IMG/VR virus record: IMGVR_UViG_3300028581_000059
Coordinates: 1-50,657 of that record
Strand: one strand, 5' to 3'
DNA from: a virus
DNA length: 50,657 nt
The notes beneath the pieces were generated by a model. It was not told where the DNA came from. It saw nothing but the letters and a program-made list of their open reading frames with translations, and did not search any database. A program made the translations under genes and the position numbers. Below are positions 7,596 through 15,600 of this stretch, one piece after another; within the stretch, counting starts at the first letter, position 1, and every line of letters begins with the position of its first letter.

Positions 7596-8828
7596 ATGAA
7601 AGATTATTTCCGTAAACCGAATATAGCGAAAAGTTATTCAGACATGTTTGAAAGAACATCTGAAGCGCAGTTACAGTACGAACACGTCTATAAACATTCG
7701 GAATTCAAAAAACCATACGAGTCTGGTAGTTATGACGATATGGAACTTATGTCAACACCTTCTTTTAATTTTCCCCGCAATTCACCACAGGGATGGGATT
7801 ATCCCGGTGATATAGTTACCACGACTCCATGGACAGTACAAGGGACAGTACCGGGAACAGTAGGGAAACATACGTCTTTCGGACCGGAGATACCTTTTCC
7901 CGAAGAGCCGCATCCGCCGGTTCCGGTAGAAGATCCCTTTCCCGAAAATCCTCATCCGCCGAATCCGCCGAATCCGCCGAAGCCAAAGGTGCAGGTCTTT
8001 TATTGTTGGACAAACGACTGTTTCATGCCCGGCAAATGCACCAATGTTCCGTTTCATTGCACTTTCACGATTACGGATATTGAAAAAGGATTCTTTACAT
8101 TAAGCGCAGAGGCCCGTGGAACCAGAACATTTCCAGTCCAGGGGAACATTCGTATCTGTTCTACGAAAGATGAAACCGGACCTCTTGACTTCACTATTTG
8201 GGGAACAAAAGACCCCGATTTGTATAATCTCGGAGGGTTGAATCCGTACCATGAAGGCAAACAGGATACGGACCTACATATTCCCGGTTGTGATTACACT
8301 AATTGTTTAGGTGATGATGGCGATCCAGTCTTGATGCACTATACCACCAAACAAATGGCAGTAAACGATACACAGACACTTTATGTTGAAAATGCCAATA
8401 GTGCGGGAGATTACATGTGGGAGTGCAATATAGGCACTATTGGTCCTACCGGGTCAACAACAACATATACCGCCCCCGCGACCAATCCCGGTTGTACAAC
8501 CGCTGTAATTACACTAAAAGATAAGGGTGATGGCGGCGGGGGAAGTACCTGTTCCACGCTTAATATTGCTGTAAGTGCGAATGTTTCTGGAAGTGCTATA
8601 CAGCGTTGTTGTGATGTTGGCGGAGTTAATCATTGTAATATCTTTGGAACCTGTCTGGGTGTTTGGGGATCAACAAATGCTTACTGTTTAACAAATTGCG
8701 GTGCAGATTCCGGTACTGGTTCAGCAAACCCTTGCGGTGCTTTCGGCAACCCTCCAAACGGTGTAATAACAGACATACGAGATGCCGCAATGATAGCAGC
8801 GGGTTGTTGTCCTTATCAGTTATTGTAG
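7596..8828 (+). CDS. Proline-linked, cysteine-rich structural protein
   Basis: 410 residues in three parts. An N-terminal anchor-like segment (1-95) is rich in Tyr, Ser and Phe. A proline linker (about 96-130) carries repeats of PxPHPPxP and NPPNPPKP type. A C-terminal region has many cysteines (about 20, including CYCWTNDC-like clusters and CC pairs) and an immunoglobulin-like beta stretch (about 245-320). The layout suggests a virion appendage with an exposed disulphide-rich tip. Base composition is more A+T-rich than the nozzle gene. It could be a fibre, a collar whisker or an adhesin; none can be proved here. Confidence 0.5.
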   Translation: MKDYFRKPNIAKSYSDMFERTSEAQLQYEHVYKHSEFKKPYESGSYDDMELMSTPSFNFPRNSPQGWDYPGDIVTTTPWTVQGTVPGTVGKHTSFGPEIPFPEEPHPPVPVEDPFPENPHPPNPPNPPKPKVQVFYCWTNDCFMPGKCTNVPFHCTFTITDIEKGFFTLSAEARGTRTFPVQGNIRICSTKDETGPLDFTIWGTKDPDLYNLGGLNPYHEGKQDTDLHIPGCDYTNCLGDDGDPVLMHYTTKQMAVNDTQTLYVENANSAGDYMWECNIGTIGPTGSTTTYTAPATNPGCTTAVITLKDKGDGGGGSTCSTLNIAVSANVSGSAIQRCCDVGGVNHCNIFGTCLGVWGSTNAYCLTNCGADSGTGSANPCGAFGNPPNGVITDIRDAAMIAAGCCPYQLL

Positions 8829-8835
8829 GGTATTT

Positions 8836-9300
8836 ATGAAAGAACTGACTGAAGAAGAGTTTAGCGACCGGATGATGGCAATGCAGCGGTCCAGGGCAAT
8901 CTTTGTCGAAACCGGACTGACGAAGAATATTACCCATGCCTTTGCCGCATATCAGACGATCTTCGCAGAACGGGAACGAGAGATATTTCTGGCAAATGTA
9001 TCCGGGAGTAAGCCGAGAACAATCATGGATAAATACTACCGTCCCAAATGTGTTGAGTGCGGTGCAGATATGGCGTTTCGGCAGCTCCCCGAAAACGACG
9101 AGGGAACAAAAATTCAGCTCGTCTGCATGAATGATAATTGCGACACGGTACTCAACAGCACGAACGACCTTAAATGGTGGATGGATAACTTGCGGATAAA
9201 AGGAAACGAGGCGGCTAATGGATTTAGTGGAACATTTAAGGGGGTTGACGAAATCAAGCAAGAAAGACGAGATCCCCGGCGCAGTAGAGGCGTATCTTGA
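8836..9300 (+). CDS. Zinc-ribbon hypothetical protein
   Basis: 154 residues. Residues 1-60 are helical; residues about 66-100 hold a four-Cys cluster (CVECGAD and CMNDNCD), likely one zinc site. The tail is basic. The last 83 bases overlap the next gene in another frame, so either this C-terminus or the next start may be shorter than given. Its place between structural genes suggests virion assembly; function unknown. Confidence 0.6.
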   Translation: MKELTEEEFSDRMMAMQRSRAIFVETGLTKNITHAFAAYQTIFAEREREIFLANVSGSKPRTIMDKYYRPKCVECGADMAFRQLPENDEGTKIQLVCMNDNCDTVLNSTNDLKWWMDNLRIKGNEAANGFSGTFKGVDEIKQERRDPRRSRGVS

Positions 9301-9427
9301 TGAACTGTGTCCTGCGTGCGGAAAGAAGATGAAACTCTACCGCCCATGTTGCGGTTCATCGGAAGGGTATAAAGGATGCCCGTGTGGTTATAAGGTGGTA
9401 GTCGAGGGAGACAAAAGGAGAAAATAA
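9218..9427 (+). CDS. Small zinc-ribbon protein overlapping its neighbour
   Basis: 69 residues with CPACGKK, PCCG and CPCG, that is six Cys in a compact ribbon. It overlaps the preceding gene by 83 bases and runs to 9427, where the stop overlaps the next ATG (TAATG). The 83-base overlap is long. A later TTG start at 9245 would shorten it but lacks a well-spaced ribosome site. The Cys pattern makes coding likely. Confidence 0.55.
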   Translation: MDLVEHLRGLTKSSKKDEIPGAVEAYLDELCPACGKKMKLYRPCCGSSEGYKGCPCGYKVVVEGDKRRK

Positions 9428-10020
9428 TGCGTCTTTGCACGGTAGAGGGATGTGGAAGAAAACATTCTGCAAAAGGTCAATGCCGGATGCACTATAAACG
9501 AATAAAGAGACCACGGAAAACGTGGTATCACCCAAACCGGATTTTTGTGCGTGACGGATATGCAGAGATCGAATTGCTTCATAAAGATTCAACGATATCG
9601 TTTGCGCAAATAGATATAGAGGACGTTGAAAAGGTAAGTGCGTACCGATGGGTAATGGCACACGGGTACGTCAAAAAGAATCGCCCCAGTGAGTATCTAC
9701 ACCAATTCCTCATTGGGAAGCAGACCGGTTATGTAAATGACCATATTAACAGAGACCCGTTGGATAATAGAAAATCTAATCTGAGATTTCTGAAACACAG
9801 TGAAAACTTGTGCAATAGGGGGTTACCGCAAAACAATACTTCTGGTTATAAGGGAGTATCGTTTTCAAATAAACGGGGGAAGTGGTGTTCATTTATTCAT
9901 TTGAAAAATATTGCGGAACGGTACGTTGGAACATTCAATAATCCCGTAGATGCGGCAGTTGCATATAACAATGCGATGAAAAAATATGTGGGAGATGTGG
10001 CGTGGTTGAACCAAGCGTAA
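9427..10020 (+). CDS. HNH-AP2 homing endonuclease
   Basis: 197 residues. The N-terminal zinc-like motif CTVEGCGRKHSAKGQC (4-19) is followed by HY. The HNH core contains NDHINRDPLDNRKSNLR (about 103-119), with DH then N and N as in plant-AP2-linked phage HNH proteins. The C-terminal AP2 domain (about 135-190) has TSGYKGVSF, KWCSFIHL and GTFNNPVDAAVAYN. It resembles the gene at 21296-21958, so the phage carries two relatives. It lies within the virion gene run and overlaps the next gene by 19 bases. Confidence 0.88.
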   Translation: MRLCTVEGCGRKHSAKGQCRMHYKRIKRPRKTWYHPNRIFVRDGYAEIELLHKDSTISFAQIDIEDVEKVSAYRWVMAHGYVKKNRPSEYLHQFLIGKQTGYVNDHINRDPLDNRKSNLRFLKHSENLCNRGLPQNNTSGYKGVSFSNKRGKWCSFIHLKNIAERYVGTFNNPVDAAVAYNNAMKKYVGDVAWLNQA

Positions 10021-10349
10021 TCAACATTATTCTATTGGCGATAGCGGTTGAAGCCGTTGTCGAATTGATAAAAACTGCCGCGCCGATTCAGGGGTCAAAA
10101 GAATGGATAATCAGACACACTCCGTTTCTGTACTCGGAAAGACAACAGACCCACCTGCTGTCATGCCCCACGTGTACCAGTTTTTGGGTTTCGATTTTGG
10201 CGGTGATCGGATATTTGTTTATGGATACAACGGTGGCGGTCTGTATTCTGGTTGGACTTGTGGCGCATCGATCGTCGAACTATTTTCATATAATGTACAG
10301 CATTCTTGCGGATAAACAGAGAGATTTGCGGATTTCAAGGAGGAAGTGA
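10002..10349 (+). CDS. DUF1360-like membrane protein
   Basis: 115 residues from a GTG start inside the end of the endonuclease gene. Two hydrophobic segments (about 6-24 and 62-85) flank LLSCPTCTSFWVS, the CxxC-x-x-FW signature of the DUF1360 family, a small integral membrane family of unknown role found in phages and bacteria. It would sit in the inner membrane. A hint at lysis or superinfection control is only speculation. Its stop overlaps the next start (TGATG). Confidence 0.65.
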   Translation: MVEPSVINIILLAIAVEAVVELIKTAAPIQGSKEWIIRHTPFLYSERQQTHLLSCPTCTSFWVSILAVIGYLFMDTTVAVCILVGLVAHRSSNYFHIMYSILADKQRDLRISRRK

Positions 10350-11398
10350 TGGGCGGATATAACAGATATGGAGAATGGGATGAGTATTTGGGGAATGATC
10401 CCGGTTATGATCCCGAAGGTTCTTCCGGTCACGAACCGACAAATACCTCTTATGATCCCGGTGACTGGTGGAAGTATTCCCCCGCCGATCCGAATTCGGC
10501 ACCTGCTTCTTTTGGCTCTCCCGCACTTGATAGCGGACTTTATGGGGCTTGGGTTACTCCCGAACCCCCTCCTGCGGTAAAACCTCAAGGGCAGAGGCTG
10601 GCTGGCGGCACGGGAAGCAGGTCCAGCACTTCTGTTCCTTCCGTTCCTGCTGTTGCCCCTACGGGGAAATCCGCCGGAGCAGGACAGGCCCTGAATGAAC
10701 CTGTCTATACTTATAATTCTACCGAACCGACCACCACGACGACTACAAGAGATCCAACAACCACGACATCCGTGACCAGTCCCACCACTTCCACCACGAG
10801 TGGTTCGACGACAAATATTTCCCAACGGATACCCACAATGGCCCTTCCACAATACGAGGAGGCGGCAGCTCTGAGTCTTCCCGCGCGTGACGCTTTACGG
10901 GAACGATATCTCGCACAAGAGGAACAGGCACTTGGAGTAGGGGAATGGAGGCAGAGTCTTCGGAAGGGTCTCAATAAACTCATGTCTGAGGGTAACTTCG
11001 CGACTCGCGGGGCGCAGATGAGGGAACTGTTCGCCGGGGCCGGTCAGGGCCTCGGGAGAATACTTCAAGCCGCGAGTAGTGCTGCAAGGGCAATCTACAA
11101 CGCAGAATACGGGATACTTGTCACTCAGGCGGTTGAGAATTACAGGGGTCAGTTATCGGAACACTTGGCTAAATTCAACTCCGAAGTCGGCATGTATCTC
11201 GGGACAATGGATACTTCCACAACGGGAACGAGTACCCAAAATACATATACATCCGGGAGTAACACTACGCAGGTTACGAGCGGGGGAACAACCAAACAGG
11301 TTACGAGCGGCGGCTCTACCTCTGGATATCGGGGGAATCAACCATACGACCCCGCACTTAATAGACCGGGCGGTTACGGGAGTTATGGGGTTTTATAG
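10349..11398 (+). CDS. Low-complexity virion protein (probable ejection protein)
   Basis: 349 residues starting at the ATG in TGATG, with AAGGAGG upstream (10338-10344). An in-frame GTG lies one codon earlier. The N-terminal 130 residues are rich in Gly, Pro, Tyr and Ser, and a Thr-rich tract occupies about 125-155. A helical core (about 165-290) includes YEEAAALSLPARDALRERYL and an Ala-rich amphipathic stretch. The tail again is Thr/Gly/Ser-rich with short repeats of QVTSGG. The disordered-helical-disordered plan and place before the giant protein suit a DNA-ejection protein stored in the head. No enzyme motif. Confidence 0.5.
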   Translation: MGGYNRYGEWDEYLGNDPGYDPEGSSGHEPTNTSYDPGDWWKYSPADPNSAPASFGSPALDSGLYGAWVTPEPPPAVKPQGQRLAGGTGSRSSTSVPSVPAVAPTGKSAGAGQALNEPVYTYNSTEPTTTTTTRDPTTTTSVTSPTTSTTSGSTTNISQRIPTMALPQYEEAAALSLPARDALRERYLAQEEQALGVGEWRQSLRKGLNKLMSEGNFATRGAQMRELFAGAGQGLGRILQAASSAARAIYNAEYGILVTQAVENYRGQLSEHLAKFNSEVGMYLGTMDTSTTGTSTQNTYTSGSNTTQVTSGGTTKQVTSGGSTSGYRGNQPYDPALNRPGGYGSYGVL

Positions 11399-11404
11399 GA
11401 GGTT

Positions 11405-12643
11405 ATGATGGGCGTACTTCGCGCACAAGCAGATTACGAATCAATGTATCCGACGGACCAGGCGGTTGCAGAGGATAGTCAGAGCCTAATCCAACCCGAT
11501 AGACCTCCCGCCCTGATTACGAATATTCCCGGTCGCAGACAGGAGGCAATCGACACGGGCGGGGGATATATCGACCCCGATACTCAGGAGCCGATAAGTT
11601 ATATGGGTGGGGATACTGCGGGACACGAACCCCCCGCGCTCGGGAGACCCGAAGATCAACCGCAATCAGCCATTGATAAATTGACAGATACAAGGGGGAC
11701 TGCCGACACAGACGCCCTTAATCTTATCAACTTTGGGAAAAAGAGTCCAGCGGATTTGGATAGGGAACGACAGCAAAACATAGACAAGATGCTCAAAAAA
11801 GGCATGAAACTTACTCCCGAAGAACTTACTAAGGTTTCTGAGGGAATATACAGGGTTTCTCTTACGATTCCGGCAAAGGAACAAGCGCAAGCAATGATGG
11901 ACAAGGATGCCGTCGGGAACTTTCGGCAAATGTTTAACTACAATATCAAAGACGCCACGGATGCAGATTTGGCGAGATTCCGGGAAGCACAGAAAAAGAA
12001 CCTGAAAACATTTGAAGATAATTTCACACAGAGACAAAAACTGGCACTTGCTTATTACAAGGAGCATACGCCCGATGCACTGAAAGCCCTTCAAATGGAA
12101 AATGTACAACTTGGTATTTTGAAAAAGAAGGTGGATTTGGCGAAACCAGAGAAACCGGAAAAGGTCACTCCCCGAAACGCAAACTATATGACACCGGCGG
12201 GTAAAATAGTAATCGTGAATATGAACGATCCCAATGCACAATCCATTATTGATACCAATGGATTGAAGCCATATAAAGAACCGGCCAAACCGGAGAAGCC
12301 GGAATACAAACCCGGACAGGCCATGAAAAGGATGTCCGCTATCAGTTCTGCTATTTCAAGACTGAAAAGCGGTAGCCCTATTGATGCACTTCTTGTGGCG
12401 CAAATCCCCGAATATGCTGGCCTGATGGCGTCAAATGATCCTGCGGCAAAACAGCAGGCAATCGATCAGCTTACAACGGAACTTGAATATGTGAAGGGGT
12501 TTGCTCCTGCAACTACCAAGGAAACGCCTCCGGCCGCTCCGGTTGATACTGAAAGGCAAAACGCAGATGCAGCAATAAAGGCGGGTGTGAATCCGGCTAA
12601 GGTTAAAGAGATGTATAAAAAGAGGACGGGCAAGGATTATTAA
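11405..12643 (+). CDS. Helical virion-associated hypothetical protein
   Basis: 412 residues from the ATG at 11405 (an ATG doublet with TAGGAGG upstream). The N-terminus is disordered (Pro, Gly, Asp), the middle (about 120-240) strongly helical and charged, and two KPEKPE-type linkers occur near 245 and 300. The C-terminus is helical with DTERQNADAAIKAGVNPAKVKEMYKKRTGK. It overlaps the next start by one base (TAATG). Such proteins precede the giant ejection protein in podoviruses and may be part of the ejected complex. Function inferred from context only. Confidence 0.55.
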   Translation: MMGVLRAQADYESMYPTDQAVAEDSQSLIQPDRPPALITNIPGRRQEAIDTGGGYIDPDTQEPISYMGGDTAGHEPPALGRPEDQPQSAIDKLTDTRGTADTDALNLINFGKKSPADLDRERQQNIDKMLKKGMKLTPEELTKVSEGIYRVSLTIPAKEQAQAMMDKDAVGNFRQMFNYNIKDATDADLARFREAQKKNLKTFEDNFTQRQKLALAYYKEHTPDALKALQMENVQLGILKKKVDLAKPEKPEKVTPRNANYMTPAGKIVIVNMNDPNAQSIIDTNGLKPYKEPAKPEKPEYKPGQAMKRMSAISSAISRLKSGSPIDALLVAQIPEYAGLMASNDPAAKQQAIDQLTTELEYVKGFAPATTKETPPAAPVDTERQNADAAIKAGVNPAKVKEMYKKRTGKDY

Positions 12644-15600
12644 TGGAAGCAAATCCTTACATGGACATTGCCGATACGGAAACCACTAATCCGTATATGC
12701 AGACCGAGGAAGCAAATCCCTACATGGATGTTGGGATAACCCCGGAGTCCTATGCTGCGATGGCCGCGCCGGTTCATTCTATACGGAAAAAGGAAACTGT
12801 CACGCCAGAGGTTACGGCGAAACCCGGCGAAGCAACGACAGCGGAGAAAGTAGCGGATTTCTTCACAGGGCATTTCCCGGCGAATAAAGACATTCCCGAA
12901 GTGCAGAACAACATTATTCGGGATATGTTGACTGGCAAAGACATTCCCGCGTACATGAAACGGCCATCCGTGCAAATCAATGTTCCCGAATCCGGGGAGA
13001 TTTCGTTTCTTCAAGACCCGGTTACGGCAGCATCGTTTGGGGCCGTGGCAGGAGTGTTGAAAGCCGCACCTCTTGTTGGGAAACTGGCAACAGCGGCAAG
13101 AGAAGCGGCGGCATGGATGACCGGGGGAGCAACAGACATTCCTAAACTTGCAAAAGCAGGTGCGGAGGGTGTGTCAAAGATTATATCCATCCCCGCCGAA
13201 GCCGAAAGAATGGCGATCTTGAGGGCAAAGGGAATACCCTACACAAAACCAGTAGGCGCAGTCATCCCGACAACGGGACCAGTTTCCGCGTCAATTACGT
13301 CTCCTGCGCTCAGGGTGATTGAGAATAAACGGTTGGCAGAACTACCAGGGGGAGAAGAGATCGTTAAACCTGGGGCAACGTCGCAAGGAAAACTGACGGC
13401 CCCGGAGGAAACCAAACTTCTTAAAGGTCCGCCCGAAGTAAAGGAAACCCCAAACGTCGGCCCGTCAGAATCATCGGCGGCTTTTGTCGATAAGGGCCAA
13501 TTCCCCGTCCAGAGAATCAAGGTTGAGGATATAAAGGTTGATCCTGACAAGTTTCAGTTCAAGAAGAATGTCGATAAACGTGGGGTACAGAAAGACCTCG
13601 AAGGCGAATGGAATGAATTGGCCGCTGGTGTCACGGTTGGATGGCAAGACAAAAAAGGTGAAATCTTTATCGCTAACGGACATCATCGATTAGCGGCTGC
13701 GAAAAAGCAGGGAATCGAATCCCTGAATATGCAGATTCTAAAAGAGACGGATGGGTTTACCGTTAAAGACGCCCGCAAGATGGCTGCTGAATCCAATATT
13801 CTTGAAGGGAAAGGAACTATCTTCGACCATGCCGCTTTCTTCCGTGAAGGCGGGTACTCCCCGGAAATAGCTACTCAACGGGGGATAAAGGGTCGTGGTT
13901 TTAACATCGGCACCAAGGCTACCGATAACGCATACGCTCAATTTACAAGCGGAAATATCTCCCCGGAAAACGTCGAAGCCATTGTTAATATTGCGCCGAA
14001 GAACGAGAACCTTCAGATTGTCGGTATTAAATATGCCTTAGATAAACCCAATGCAAAACCCGATGAAGTGGCAAACTTTATGAAGGCCATGTCGGTAAAC
14101 CGTCCCGCAAGTACGGCAAGTCAGCAGGGGGATATGTTTTCCGATGGATTAGATGATGCTATCCGGGATGCAGAGGAAATGGGAAAACTTGCCAGTGGGC
14201 ATATCAAATCCCTTGATAATGATCTGTCGGCATTGCGATCCCTGAAATGGTCTGACGTTCTTGAAAAGAAATTCGGAATCAAACGTGGAGACGCAACCGG
14301 AGCCGAGAAGATCATCCAAGACCTGAAGGTGGAAAAAGAACTATGGGAAAGTTGGCATACTAACCCGGATCTGGTTAAACAATTACGCCAGGAACAGGCA
14401 CAGGGACAGCAAGGTTTCAAGTGGCAAGGACAAGCGGCGGACACCGGCGGGTATGCAGACCGGGGCGGATATTCGCCAGCGCACGCGAATGTCGTTGAAC
14501 TCCCGGAACTCGTTGACATAGCAAAAGAACTCGGCGGAGGGCAATATCCCCGTATCCTTGAAAAACTGAGAGCAGGAGGGATACAACGTGACGAGATATT
14601 AGGGATATTCAAACCCGTTGGCAAGGGTTCTATTGATCTAAAGGCCGACATCTTCAAAGACCCCATAGGTGCATCAAAGACCCTATCCCATGAAATAGGT
14701 CACTGGATTGACTATCTCCCGGATAAGACCATGAAACGGGGAAACATCCTCGGACGTATCGGATCACTCAAGAAGTATTTCGATAGTTTCCTTGAGGAAT
14801 ACCCCAATGCTCCCCTCAAAGTCCTAACGGACCCGGAAAAAGAACTGATCCGGCAAGAGGCGAAACGACAGGCGGCAATGGGGAAGGCGGGAACCGCACC
14901 TGCCGTAACCCCGGCTGATATTCTTGCCGTTTGGAATAATGTTGTGATCGTGAATCCTAAGTTATCTGAATTTGTCGCCAAGATGTCTGACAAGGAAAAG
15001 GTACAGTTGGCGCGGGATGCCATGAAGGGAAGTATCCCCGAATGGTTCAAATTTAATCCGTCTGCGGCTCCCGGCAATGTTCGGAAGATATTTGAAGAAC
15101 TACTGGCGGCAGAGGTCGAACGGCGTCACCTGTGGAAAAAAGAAGATATTATGGGTGAGTTGAAAACGCTTACCCAACAATGGAAACCTTTCGATGTAAA
15201 CGAGAGTGCAAAGTTCACGTCTTACCGTCATTCGTCTGAGGAACTTTACGCCGATGCTTTCAGCGTTCTGTTGAATGAACCGACCCTGTTGGAACAAACG
15301 GCTCCGAAGTTTAGGCAAGCGTTCTTCAATTTCCTTGAACGGAAACCGCAAGTCAAACAGTTATACGAGGATACCCAGTCTCTTATATCCAGCGGCGGTG
15401 TGTTTGAAAAGCGGATGGGTGCCATTGACGAGGCGTTCACAAAGGGCGAAGAAATCCGCAAGGGTATGTCGGAAACCAAGCAACCCCTTGATATATTCAA
15501 ATGGTTGAAACATGAATTGGTCGATGTCAATACCGGACTGATTCAGAAAAAGAAGTTGGCCGAAAAAGCCGGACGAAAGTTTCTCCCGGAAGAAAACCCC

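Noticed and set aside
7890-7985. Short CCG-type repeats as a CRISPR array
   Set aside because: They encode the proline linker of a structural protein and lack spacer structure.
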